Positions 45,060-53,616 of a DNA stretch of 64,000 nucleotides are shown here, one piece after another (position 1 is the first letter of the stretch; each line of letters starts with the position of its first letter). The notes beneath the pieces were generated by a model, which saw nothing but the letters and a program-made list of their open reading frames with translations, made no database searches and had not been told where the DNA came from. The position numbers and the translations under genes are program-made. Source of the DNA: Ochrovirga pacifica (GTDB lineage Bacteria > Bacteroidota > Bacteroidia > Flavobacteriales > Flavobacteriaceae). The stretch lies in contig NZ_AFPK01000029.1 in assembly GCF_000220525.1 (NCBI RefSeq), positions 182,785 through 246,784 of the forward strand. The letters are read 5' to 3'.

Positions 45060-46289
45060 ATGGCAAACGCACAAAAAGAAGTCATTCTATTAAAAGTTTC
45101 TGGGCAAGACAAACCAGGAGTTACTGCTGGTTTAACCTCAGTTCTTGCACAATACAAAGCTACTATTTTAGACATTGGACAAGCAGACATTCACGACACC
45201 CTTTCTTTAGGTATGTTGTTTGAAGTTCCTGCAGGCAAAGATTCGGGTCCTGTTTTAAAAGACTTATTGTTTAAAGCGTATGAGTTGGGAATTAGCATAA
45301 AGTTTATTCCTATTTCTCTAGAAGACTATGAAAATTGGGTTTCCTCTCAGGGAAAACCTAGGTATATTGTTACCATTTTAGGAGAAACCTTAGCCGCTGA
45401 ACAAATTGCTGCCGTAACCAAAGTCATGGCAGAAGAAGGATTAAACATAGACTCTATTAAGCGTTTAACAGGTCGTACTTCGTTAATTCAACAAAACGAA
45501 TCTCCTCGTTCTTGTATTCAGCTGTCCGTTAGAGGCACTGTACTTAATAAAGAAGAAATGACTTCTAAGTTTATGGATATTTCTAGAACTCTAAATGTCG
45601 ATTTATCTTTTCAAGAAGATAATATATATAGAAGAAACAGACGTTTGGTTTGTTTTGATATGGATTCTACACTTATCCAAACCGAAGTTATTAATGAATT
45701 AGCCGATTTGGCTGGTGTAGGAGATCAGGTAGCAGCCATTACAGAATCTGCAATGCGTGGAGAAATAGACTTTAATACAAGTTTTAAAAAACGTATGGCT
45801 ATGTTAGAGGGGCTAAGCGAAGATGTTTTACAAAACGTTGCTAAAAATTTACCAATTACTCAAGGTGCTCATCGTTTGTTTAAAGCCTTAAAATATTACG
45901 GATTTAAAACGGCCATTCTCTCTGGAGGATTTACCTATTTTGCACATTATTTACAAAAAGAATTGGGGATTGATTACGTTCACGCAAATGAACTAGAAAT
46001 AAAAGAAGGTGCATTAACAGGAAACTATATCGGCGAAATAGTTGATGGAAATAAAAAAGCAGAATTCCTAAAAGCCATTGCTGAAAAAGAAGGGATTCAC
46101 ATCAACCAAACCATTGCTGTAGGTGATGGAGCTAACGATTTGCCAATGTTAAATTTAGCAGGATTGGGGATTGCTTTTCATGCCAAACCAAAGGTAAAAG
46201 AAAGTGCAGAAAGCTCTATTTCTAGCCTAGGATTGGATGGAGTTTTATATCTATTAGGCTACCATGACAGACACATCGATTTAGATTAA
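45060..46289 (+). CDS. serB: Phosphoserine phosphatase with two ACT domains
   Basis: A 409-residue enzyme of the last step of serine synthesis. Two ACT domains cover about residues 1-80 and 95-170 (LLKVSGQDKPGVTAGL and RYIVTILGETLAAEQ). The HAD phosphatase core has motif I FDMDSTLIQTEV, the SAMRGEIDF cap segment, motif II SGGFT and motif IV VGDGANDLPML. Two ACT domains suggest control by serine or another amino acid. It is divergent from SulP, and a terminator follows at 46314. Confidence 0.95.
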   Translation: MANAQKEVILLKVSGQDKPGVTAGLTSVLAQYKATILDIGQADIHDTLSLGMLFEVPAGKDSGPVLKDLLFKAYELGISIKFIPISLEDYENWVSSQGKPRYIVTILGETLAAEQIAAVTKVMAEEGLNIDSIKRLTGRTSLIQQNESPRSCIQLSVRGTVLNKEEMTSKFMDISRTLNVDLSFQEDNIYRRNRRLVCFDMDSTLIQTEVINELADLAGVGDQVAAITESAMRGEIDFNTSFKKRMAMLEGLSEDVLQNVAKNLPITQGAHRLFKALKYYGFKTAILSGGFTYFAHYLQKELGIDYVHANELEIKEGALTGNYIGEIVDGNKKAEFLKAIAEKEGIHINQTIAVGDGANDLPMLNLAGLGIAFHAKPKVKESAESSISSLGLDGVLYLLGYHDRHIDLD

Positions 46290-46313
46290 ACTTACCAAAC
46301 CAACCCATAAAAC

Positions 46314-46347
46314 AAGGCCTTTCTATTCAAACTAGAAAGGCTTTTTT
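46314..46347 (+). terminator. Terminator of serB
   Basis: The stem CCTTTCTA/TAGAAAGG (46318-46325 with 46333-46340), extended by AAGG/CTTT pairs that include one G-T wobble, is followed by T residues. The convergent acyltransferase gene may use it as well. Confidence 0.75.
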
Positions 46348-46368
46348 ATTTAGAAGATGTTTTATTTC

Positions 46369-46959
46369 TTATAAAACTCTATGAACCTTATGATTGCTTA
46401 ATTGATATTTTTGTTGGCTTTCTACACAAGTAGCAAATCCCTTTTCATTAAACTCCAAACGGTGTCCATACTCGCTAACCCAACCAATTTGTTTGGAAGG
46501 ATTACCCACTACCAATGCATATGCGGAAACAGACTTGGTAACCACTGCACCGGCACCAACCATAGCGTATTCTCCTATAGTGTTTCCACAAATAATAGTG
46601 GCGTTTGCTCCGATACTAGCTCCTTTTTTTACCAAAGTCTCTACATAAGCATCTCTTCTAACCACAGCACTTCTTGGGTTTGTAATATTTGTAAACACCA
46701 TAGAGGGTCCTAAAAACACATCATCTTCACATACAACACCACTGTATATTGATACATTGTTTTGAATCTTCACATTTGCACCCAATACTACCGATGGTGA
46801 AACCACTACATTTTGACCAATATTACATCTTTCTCCTATTTGGCAATTTGGCATGATGTGCGAAAAATGCCAGATTTTAGTCCCTTTTCCTATCGTAGCA
46901 CCAGCATCTATAACAGCTGTTTCATGCACAAAATAAGTTTCGTTTTTCATTTTACCCAA
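46369..46959 (-). CDS. Hexapeptide-repeat acyltransferase (WbpD/WlbB-type)
   Basis: A 196-residue left-handed beta-helix protein. The hexapeptide repeats run from about residue 12 to 150 (TAVIDAGATIGKGTKIWHF, then NCQIGERCNIGQNVVVSP). The segment VFTNITNPRSAVVRRD, followed by the GASIGANATIICGNTIGEYAMVGAGAVVTKSV stretch, is typical of UDP-2-acetamido-3-amino-glucuronate acetyltransferases. It probably makes an acetylated sugar nucleotide for surface polysaccharide. The start could also be the ATG at 46950, three residues later. It is the last gene of a long minus-strand run. Confidence 0.88.
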   Translation of the reverse strand: MGKMKNETYFVHETAVIDAGATIGKGTKIWHFSHIMPNCQIGERCNIGQNVVVSPSVVLGANVKIQNNVSIYSGVVCEDDVFLGPSMVFTNITNPRSAVVRRDAYVETLVKKGASIGANATIICGNTIGEYAMVGAGAVVTKSVSAYALVVGNPSKQIGWVSEYGHRLEFNEKGFATCVESQQKYQLSNHKVHRVL

Positions 46960-46974
46960 TTTTTCTAAGAAATA

Positions 46975-47892
46975 TTAACCTATTAGTTTTTGTTTCCAAT
47001 GACTCCATTGGTATTTTTTTGCAAAAATATAAATCAGTAAAGGAAATAACCCCGCAACAAGCCCAAGCTCTAACCACAAATTTGGCTGAGATTGGTCTCT
47101 AAAAACAGCATGTGTTTGAAAAGCAGTCCAATCTGTAGTAACCAATAGTGCAGTAATTAAATTGTTAGCAGCATGAAAACCAAGAGATAGCTCCATTCCC
47201 TCATCCATCAAAGTAATCACTCCTAACAAAAAACCTGTTCCTATATAAAAAATCATAATTCCGTAGCCCAACTTTGCCACTTCAGGATTGCTTAAATGCA
47301 TCAAACCAAAAGCCACTGAAGTAAATAATAACGGAAACCAATTGGTTTTAGTTGCCAAACCTAAGCCTTGCATTAAATACCCTCTAAAAACGTATTCTTC
47401 AAAACTAGTTTGTATGGGAATCATCAACAAAGCAATAACAAACAACACCGCAAATTTTTCTGCATTAAAATTCCAGATTACTTCTTCGGTATTTAGTGCA
47501 GCACCCAACAAAATCATTGCAGCGTTAATTCCTCCCCAAATTAAAAAAGAAAAACAAATTCTTTTCCAATCTACTGATGGTCGTGCCGTGGTTAAGTGAG
47601 TCCAACGAAAACGATGCAAAAAACGAACTGCGACAATCAACATTAACATTCCTCCCAAAAAAGGAAAGGTCATATACAATAAGGTTAAATTAGAATCCAT
47701 TAAAGTCATCAAATAGTTAAAATCCTCTACTTTGCTTGCATCTGCAAGTCCTTGAGATACCAAGCTCTGAATTTTACTGCTGTAAGGAATTGAAAAAAGA
47801 AACACCCCAACAGTGATTAAAATAATTCCTCCGATATAAGCAAACACTCCTGTTTTTCCTTTTCTAGCTTGTGCTATATAGTTATTTTCCAT
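46975..47892 (-). CDS. CPBP-family intramembrane metalloprotease
   Basis: A 305-residue membrane protein with about eight helices. The CPBP/abortive-infection signature is complete: EEYVFRGYLMQGL (the two Glu and the Arg), FGLMHLSNP (His) and GFHAANNL (His and Asn). Such enzymes are CAAX-processing or bacteriocin self-immunity proteases. The role here is unknown. It overlaps menC by 19 bp, so it is translationally coupled to menaquinone synthesis. Confidence 0.9.
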   Translation of the reverse strand: MENNYIAQARKGKTGVFAYIGGIILITVGVFLFSIPYSSKIQSLVSQGLADASKVEDFNYLMTLMDSNLTLLYMTFPFLGGMLMLIVAVRFLHRFRWTHLTTARPSVDWKRICFSFLIWGGINAAMILLGAALNTEEVIWNFNAEKFAVLFVIALLMIPIQTSFEEYVFRGYLMQGLGLATKTNWFPLLFTSVAFGLMHLSNPEVAKLGYGIMIFYIGTGFLLGVITLMDEGMELSLGFHAANNLITALLVTTDWTAFQTHAVFRDQSQPNLWLELGLVAGLFPLLIYIFAKKYQWSHWKQKLIG

Positions 47893-48908
47893 TCTTTTTT
47901 TGTATTGTAATGTATGTTTCCTTGCCTTACTTCTAACGGACTTTTAATGTTATTGGTAAACAAACTCCCTGTTCCCAAACCTTGTGGCAAATTTGACTCC
48001 AAAGTATAAGTATATTGACTAATAGCATTTAGTCCTATATTACTTTCAAGGGCAGAAGTAACCCAATAAGGTATTTTTTGTTTATTAGCTAAGGAAATCC
48101 ATTCGTTACTACCGTAAAAACCACCTACCAAACTCGGCTTTAAAATAATGTATTGTGGTTGAATTTCTTGTAGCACTTCTTTTTTTTGTTGGTACGAGAA
48201 TACGCCTATCAACTCTTCGTCCAATGCAATAGGAACTGGCGTTTTTCTGCATAAATCCTGCATCTCTTTTATTTGTCCTTGTTGGATGGGCTGCTCTATA
48301 GAATGCAAATCGTAGGCCGATAAACGATCTAATTTTTGTAGAGCATTTTTGGAAGTAAATGCTCCGTTAGCATCAACACGTAGTGTAATTTCTTTTGATG
48401 AAAATTGCTTTCTTATAGCCGCTAATAACTTTAATTCTGTATCAAAATCAATAGCTCCTATTTTCATTTTTATTGTATTAAAACCTGCCTTTAACTTGTC
48501 TTCTATTTGTTGTTGCATAAAACTCTCATTCCCCATCCAAATTAACCCATTGATAGGAATACTTGCTTCTCCTTTTGTAAAATCAGAAGGAAATAACTCA
48601 AAGTTTCCAACGCTTTCTAATGATAAAAAAGCTTGCTCTAATCCGAATTGGATGGACGGAAACTCTAAAAGCTCTGCTCGTAGTTGTTCTAATCCTAAAT
48701 AAATATGTTGGCAAGCCCAAGTTAATTTTTCTTCATAATCATTTCTATCATCTGCACTTAAACCTCTAAAAAGACCTGTTTCTCCATAACCTATTTTTTC
48801 CTGATCGCTAATAACAATAAAGTAGGTTTCTTTGGTTTGTAGCACCCCCCTTGAAGTACCGGATGCTTGTTTAAAATTGAGAATGTATTTGGTATAATTT
48901 GCTTTCAT
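47874..48908 (-). CDS. menC: O-succinylbenzoate synthase (MenC)
   Basis: A 344-residue enolase-superfamily enzyme. The catalytic Lys lies in TIKMKIG, and the metal ligands are the Asp in RVDANG, the Glu in SIEQP and the Asp in ALDEEL. The second catalytic Lys is in ILKPSLVGG. It dehydrates SHCHC to o-succinylbenzoate in menaquinone synthesis. It is separated from the SRPBCC gene upstream by a terminator, and MenE, which uses its product, is encoded at 11.9 kb. Confidence 0.93.
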   Translation of the reverse strand: MKANYTKYILNFKQASGTSRGVLQTKETYFIVISDQEKIGYGETGLFRGLSADDRNDYEEKLTWACQHIYLGLEQLRAELLEFPSIQFGLEQAFLSLESVGNFELFPSDFTKGEASIPINGLIWMGNESFMQQQIEDKLKAGFNTIKMKIGAIDFDTELKLLAAIRKQFSSKEITLRVDANGAFTSKNALQKLDRLSAYDLHSIEQPIQQGQIKEMQDLCRKTPVPIALDEELIGVFSYQQKKEVLQEIQPQYIILKPSLVGGFYGSNEWISLANKQKIPYWVTSALESNIGLNAISQYTYTLESNLPQGLGTGSLFTNNIKSPLEVRQGNIHYNTKKEWKITI

Positions 48909-48913
48909 ATGCT

Positions 48914-48942
48914 AAAAAACCTTTTGACAAAACATCAAAAGG
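48914..48942 (-). terminator. Terminator between the SRPBCC gene and menC
   Basis: The stem CCTTTTGA/TCAAAAGG (48920-48927 with 48935-48942) is followed, on the minus strand, by a T run at 48914-48919. It may only partly stop transcription, since menC lies 12 bp beyond. Confidence 0.6.
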
Positions 48943-48967
48943 CCTTTATTTCTAAGTTTACTAACTA

Positions 48968-49498
48968 TTATTTTTCTAGAATAATTTTGGCATCATTTAA
49001 TCCTTGCTCAAAGTCTTTTCCTATGATTTTGTCTAGGTCCAAAAAGGTCATAATCATAGATTCTAAAACGCCATACTTAGCATTATAACCCCATGTTACT
49101 TTAGTTTTATTGCCTTGTTCTTCAAAAATTAAAAAACCCTCTGAAGTAGTTTCCATAGGAGTTTTAAATCTTAGTTCGGAATAAATTTCTTTATTTGGTA
49201 CCATAGAAGTAATCTCTTGTTCTCCGCTTCCCACTTGTTCGTGCTCAGAATACCATGCATGTACAGAACCTACAGAATTTCCTGCTCCTATATATTCGTG
49301 TCTTGCCGATGGATCTTTTTTAGCCCAAGGAGACCATTCTTCCATATTTTGCAAAGATGCAAAATAAGGATACACCACATTTACAGGCTTTTGGATTACA
49401 ATTGATCGTTTTACGGTTTCCGTTTTTGGGGCAGCAATTGCAAAAATTACAATGATTAGCAACAGCAGTCCTGCTCCGTATAAAAAAAACTTTTTCAT
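48968..49498 (-). CDS. SRPBCC (polyketide-cyclase-like) family protein, membrane anchored
   Basis: A 176-residue protein with an N-terminal membrane helix (FFLYGAGLLLLIIVIFAIAA) and an SRPBCC/START-like lipid-binding domain. The fold is recognisable from KPVNVVYPYFASLQNMEEWSPWAK, and the C-terminal helix follows (LDLDKIIGKDFEQGLNDAKII). Substrate unknown. It lies between menA and menC, an arrangement frequent in Flavobacteriaceae, but I see no evidence that it takes part in the pathway. Confidence 0.87.
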   Translation of the reverse strand: MKKFFLYGAGLLLLIIVIFAIAAPKTETVKRSIVIQKPVNVVYPYFASLQNMEEWSPWAKKDPSARHEYIGAGNSVGSVHAWYSEHEQVGSGEQEITSMVPNKEIYSELRFKTPMETTSEGFLIFEEQGNKTKVTWGYNAKYGVLESMIMTFLDLDKIIGKDFEQGLNDAKIILEK

Positions 49499-49534
49499 GT
49501 TTAGTTGTGGTTATGTTTAGCTCTTCTAAAAATA

Positions 49535-50428
49535 TTAAATAATCAAACCTAAACCAAAAAGAATAGCAAACAAAAATGTACTTAAGGCCACCTTTTTCAA
49601 TTCTGGATCTAACAAAACAGGCTCTTGATTGTGCAAGACGGTAATTAGGTGTTTTATTAAAGGTAAAAAAGCAATTACAAACAAAAAACCTGCTACAGTT
49701 CCTGGGTGAAATGCTTTGTACCAAACAACAGTAGTCATACCTCCTACAATCAAAAAATAATGATAAATTTTGGCTTTTCTAGTTCCTAATTTAACCACCA
49801 AAGTATTTTTATGGGCTAAAATATCCGAAGCTCTATCTCTTAAATTGTTTAGATTTAAAACTGCTGTACTAAAAAAACCTACAGTGATTGCAGGCAAAAA
49901 AGACAACCAACTGACTTGCTGAGTGTACAAAAATTCTGTTCCTACAACTGCTAGCAAACCAAAAAACAGAAATACAAAAACATCTCCTAATCCTGAATAT
50001 CCGTATGCTTTTTTTCCTACTGTATATTTAATGGCTGCAGCTATAGAAGCCAATCCTAATAAGAAAAAAACAAACGACATTAGATAGTTTTCTTTTCCAA
50101 AAGCGGTGAAAATTAACAACAGTGCAATAACTAAAGTAACACCTATTGTAATGTACATTCCCTTTAACATCTGTTTTGGGGTGATAACCCCACTTTGCAA
50201 AGCTCTTTCTGGACCAATACGGTGCTCGTTGTCTGTTCCTTTTACTCCATCTCCATAATCGTTGGCAAAATTAGACAATACCTGAAAACCTACAGTGGTT
50301 AACAAAGCCAGTATACAGATATCCCAACGGAACATTTCCTTTTCAGCAGCTAAAAAACTCCCTACAATAATTCCAGATAAAGACAAGGGAAGTGTTCTTA
50401 ATCTAGCGGCTTGAATCCAATGTTTCAT
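49535..50428 (-). CDS. menA: 1,4-dihydroxy-2-naphthoate polyprenyltransferase (MenA)
   Basis: A 297-residue UbiA-family membrane enzyme with about eight helices. The prenyl-diphosphate motif is NFANDYGDGVKGTDNEHR and the second is NLNNLRDRASD. It joins the isoprenoid chain to dihydroxynaphthoate in menaquinone synthesis. I use the ATG at 50428 (MKHWIQAARLRTLPLS), the start usual for this family; an ATG at 50452 would add eight residues. menC lies 0.6 kb downstream. Confidence 0.92.
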   Translation of the reverse strand: MKHWIQAARLRTLPLSLSGIIVGSFLAAEKEMFRWDICILALLTTVGFQVLSNFANDYGDGVKGTDNEHRIGPERALQSGVITPKQMLKGMYITIGVTLVIALLLIFTAFGKENYLMSFVFFLLGLASIAAAIKYTVGKKAYGYSGLGDVFVFLFFGLLAVVGTEFLYTQQVSWLSFLPAITVGFFSTAVLNLNNLRDRASDILAHKNTLVVKLGTRKAKIYHYFLIVGGMTTVVWYKAFHPGTVAGFLFVIAFLPLIKHLITVLHNQEPVLLDPELKKVALSTFLFAILFGLGLII

Positions 50429-50483
50429 ACAATTCAAAAAAACAAGATTCAAAACAATGTTTTGAATTTTGGGATTTATTCTT

Positions 50484-51266
50484 TTATAATTTTAATGCTT
50501 CTGCAAGTATCTCTGCAACATCTTTTACATCTACCTTTTCTTCTTGCTTTTCATTTTTTACACCGTCTGTCATCATGGTATTACAAAAAGGGCATCCAGT
50601 AGCAATAACATCTGGCTGCAAGGTTAGTGCTTCTTTGGTTCGCATTACATTTACATCCATAAAACCTTTTTCAGGTTCTTTAAACATTTGCGCTCCTCCA
50701 GCACCACAACAAAAAGAATTATTTTTAGATCTTGGCATTTCTATCAAATTCACTCCAATGGATTTTAAAATTGTTCTTGGAGCTTGGTACTCTTTATTGG
50801 CTCTTCCCAAATAACACGGGTCGTGAAAAGTAATTGTTTTTTGATTTAACTGAATGTTTTCAACTTCTAATTTGCCTTGCTTAATTAATTCTGCTAAAAG
50901 CTGTGTATGGTGTATTACTTGGTATTTCCCTCCTAGTTCTGGATATTCGTTTTTAAGTGTATTGTAAGAATGTGGGCAAGCGGTTACGATCTTTTTTACA
51001 TTGTACATGTTCATCACCTCTATATTGGTCATGGCTTGCATCTGAAACAAAAATTCATTTCCTGCTCTTTTAGCAGCATCGCCACTAGAGCTTTCTTCTG
51101 TTCCTAATACAGCAAAATCTACATCGGCTTTGTTTAATAATTTTACAAAAGCTCTTGTAATTTTTTTTGCTCTGTCGTCAAAACTTCCAGCAGATCCTAC
51201 CCAAAACAAATACTCTGGTTCTTTTCCTTGGGCAAATACATCTGCCATAACTGGGACTTTTAACAT
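50484..51266 (-). CDS. Cysteine-rich (CCG) Fe-S protein, heterodisulfide-reductase/LldE-like
   Basis: A 260-residue soluble protein with two CCG domains. The first contains CPHSYNTLKNEYPELGG and the second HDPCYLGR and SFCCGAGGAQMF; CPFC near the C-terminus supplies further cysteines. Such proteins bind an unusual Fe-S cluster and accept electrons from dehydrogenases (GlpC, LldE, HdrB). It pairs with the membrane Fe-S protein encoded upstream, with a 74-bp gap. Electron donor and acceptor are not known; menaquinone is plausible because menA follows. Confidence 0.88.
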   Translation of the reverse strand: MLKVPVMADVFAQGKEPEYLFWVGSAGSFDDRAKKITRAFVKLLNKADVDFAVLGTEESSSGDAAKRAGNEFLFQMQAMTNIEVMNMYNVKKIVTACPHSYNTLKNEYPELGGKYQVIHHTQLLAELIKQGKLEVENIQLNQKTITFHDPCYLGRANKEYQAPRTILKSIGVNLIEMPRSKNNSFCCGAGGAQMFKEPEKGFMDVNVMRTKEALTLQPDVIATGCPFCNTMMTDGVKNEKQEEKVDVKDVAEILAEALKL

Positions 51267-51340
51267 AAATACGAATGATTATAATTACGAATTACGAAGT
51301 AATGATATTCGTAATTTCTAATTGTTAATTTCTAATTGTT
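51267..51340. repeat. Intergenic short repeats
   Basis: The 74-bp gap contains an inverted repeat AATTACGAA/TTCGTAATT (51290-51298 with 51308-51316) and a perfect 14-bp tandem repeat AATTTCTAATTGTT (51313-51326 and 51327-51340). The second unit ends directly at the stop codon of the next gene. AATTACG also occurs twice in a row at 51283-51296. Confidence 0.7.
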
Positions 51341-52657
51341 TTACTCTTCTTCAACCCAATTCAATCGATCCATTTGATTGTATTGCCAAGGAGCTCCATT
51401 ATTTTCTACGTTGGTCATCATGGCATTTAGTTCTTGTGGTGCTGCAGATTGCTCCATCACTAGATACTGTCTCATTTCCATAATAATCGATAGCGGATCA
51501 ATGTTTACTGGACATTCTTCTACACAAGCATTACATGTAGTACATGCCCATATTTCTTCTTGTGTAATGTAATCTTCTCCTAATAATTGTTTTCCATCAT
51601 ACTCAAACACTCCTTTGTTTTGGTCTATGTTTTTTCCTATTTCTTCTACCCTATCACGTGTTTTCATCATAATAGCCCTAGGAGATAGTTCTTTTCCTGT
51701 TTGATTAGCTGGACATACCGAAGTACATCGACCACACTCTGTACAAGTGTAAGCGTTCATTAATTGTACCCAGCTTAAATCTGTAGCATCGCTTGCTCCA
51801 AATTTTTCAGGTTCTGCATCTGTAGCTGTATCGGGTGTAGCGTATGGATCTGCATTGGGGTCTAACATCATTTTAACCTCATTGGTTACTGTTTTGTTGT
51901 TAGGAAAATACCCTTTAGGCTTTAAGTTGGCATAAAATGTATTGGGAAATGCTAGTAGTATATGTAGGTGTTTGGAGTAATATAAGTAATTAAGAAAAAT
52001 CAAAATCCCTACAATATGCAACCACCATGCAATACGTTCTACCAAATGCATGGTTTCGGTTGATAGATTTAGAAATAAAGGATGAATGAACTGACTGATT
52101 ACATTCCCAACTCCAGCTTCTTGTAAATCTACATCACTGGCATTCATAATTAAAAACAAAGACATCAATACCATCTCAAAATACAAGATGTTATTTCCAT
52201 CATTTTTTGGCCAGCTAGTCATTTCTTTGCTTAAAAAACGACTAATTTCTATTACATTTCTTCGAATCCAAAAAACAACCACTGCTGCAAAAACAAGCAC
52301 TGCTAAAATTTCAAAAGTTCCGATTAAAAATCCGTAAACAGAGGTTCCTAAGATGGGTAAAAACAATCGATGTGTTCCTAACAATCCGTCTAAAATAATT
52401 TCTAAAACCTCTACATTAATGATAATAAACCCTAAGTACACCACTATATGTAACAAACCAGAAACAGGTCTACGTACCATTTTAGATTGGCCTAACGCAA
52501 TCTTTATCATGTTTTTCCATCGTTCCGAAGTATTGTCTGAACGGTCTACTTGCTTACCTAATTGTATATTACGGATTAGTTTTTTTACGTTACTAACAAA
52601 GTAATAAATTCCTGCAATTAAGATAATTGCAAACAGTATATTGGGAATCCACTGCAT
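51341..52657 (-). CDS. Membrane-bound 4Fe-4S ferredoxin-type oxidoreductase subunit
   Basis: A 438-residue protein. About five or six membrane helices (residues 5-25, 65-100, 110-135, 160-180, 215-240) form a NarI-like cytochrome or quinone-binding region. Two 4Fe-4S motifs follow in a soluble domain, CTECGRCTSVCP (about 300) and CTTCNACVEECP (about 373). It should transfer electrons between the membrane quinone pool and the CCG protein encoded next. It lies 6 bp after the MlaD gene. Confidence 0.9.
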   Translation of the reverse strand: MQWIPNILFAIILIAGIYYFVSNVKKLIRNIQLGKQVDRSDNTSERWKNMIKIALGQSKMVRRPVSGLLHIVVYLGFIIINVEVLEIILDGLLGTHRLFLPILGTSVYGFLIGTFEILAVLVFAAVVVFWIRRNVIEISRFLSKEMTSWPKNDGNNILYFEMVLMSLFLIMNASDVDLQEAGVGNVISQFIHPLFLNLSTETMHLVERIAWWLHIVGILIFLNYLYYSKHLHILLAFPNTFYANLKPKGYFPNNKTVTNEVKMMLDPNADPYATPDTATDAEPEKFGASDATDLSWVQLMNAYTCTECGRCTSVCPANQTGKELSPRAIMMKTRDRVEEIGKNIDQNKGVFEYDGKQLLGEDYITQEEIWACTTCNACVEECPVNIDPLSIIMEMRQYLVMEQSAAPQELNAMMTNVENNGAPWQYNQMDRLNWVEEE

Positions 52658-52663
52658 AAACTA

Positions 52664-53596
52664 TTAATTTTCTTTAGGTTCTTGATAAGGTTTTTCCTTT
52701 TTCCCAAACAATGAAAAGTGAACAAATCTTTTTGGATGTTCTTTTACATCTCTAAGTAATTGTTCTAACTCTTTGGATGCAGCTTCTAAATTGTTATACA
52801 ATTTTTCGTCTTTGGCTAACATTCCAATAGTTCCTTTTCCTTTTTGTATATCAGAAGTAATGTTATTTAAATCTGTTAAAGTATTGTTTAACTTGTTAGA
52901 AATAGCAACTATTTCTACTTTAGACAACGAATCAGAAAAGACTTTTAGGTTTTCTGTAGATTGATTTACATTACTTAATGTTTCGTCTATTTCTGCATTT
53001 ACTTTTTGAGTAGTATACTCTAAGTTAGTTAAAATTTTGTTTAAACTAGCAAAACTTTCTTTTACATCTCCTACTGTTTCTTGATCTAGCATGTGGTTTG
53101 TCTTTACCAACACAGAGTCTAAGTGCTCTAAAACACTTTCTATTTTTGATTGCAAAGGATCTAACTTATTTGTTAAACTAGATAGAGCTCCAGGTTCTAC
53201 ACCACCAACAAAGGTTGTTCCGGATACTGCAATATCTCCCTTTTTTGTAGGAACAATTACCATGTAGCTTCCTCCCATTAAATTGCTCTGAATCTTAACT
53301 TTACTTTCTTTAGAAAACGTAATTTTATTATCAACATCAAACTCCACCATTACTTCTCCAAAGTGTTCGCTATCTTTTATAAAATAAACATCGGTTACAG
53401 ACCCTACATTCATTCCGCTCATCATTACTGGGCTAGATTTTTTAAGACCATTAACCGTTTTAAACACCGAAAAATAAGTATAGGTTCCTCCGTCAAATAA
53501 ATTTCTTCCTTTTAAATAGGTAAAACCCCAGTAGAACAAGGATAAAATCAATAATGTTGCGAAACCAGCTTTTAATTCTTTTGAAATCTTTATCAT
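52664..53596 (-). CDS. MlaD/MCE-family protein
   Basis: A 310-residue protein with a single N-terminal membrane helix (about 8-26) and one MCE domain (about 38-115, with GSVTDVYF and SNLMGGSYMVIVP). A coiled-coil region follows (about 140-290, LTNKLDPLQSKIESVLEHLDS onward), and the tail is charged. MCE proteins bridge the two membranes and carry lipids. No MlaE/MlaF partners are nearby, so they must be elsewhere. It lies 20 bp after the amidase gene. Confidence 0.92.
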   Translation of the reverse strand: MIKISKELKAGFATLLILSLFYWGFTYLKGRNLFDGGTYTYFSVFKTVNGLKKSSPVMMSGMNVGSVTDVYFIKDSEHFGEVMVEFDVDNKITFSKESKVKIQSNLMGGSYMVIVPTKKGDIAVSGTTFVGGVEPGALSSLTNKLDPLQSKIESVLEHLDSVLVKTNHMLDQETVGDVKESFASLNKILTNLEYTTQKVNAEIDETLSNVNQSTENLKVFSDSLSKVEIVAISNKLNNTLTDLNNITSDIQKGKGTIGMLAKDEKLYNNLEAASKELEQLLRDVKEHPKRFVHFSLFGKKEKPYQEPKEN

Positions 53597-53616
53597 GCAA
53601 CGAAAATACGAATTAT

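Noticed and set aside
51283..51340. Short repeats as a CRISPR array
   Set aside because: The units are 7 and 14 bp, without spacers, and no cas gene is in the window.
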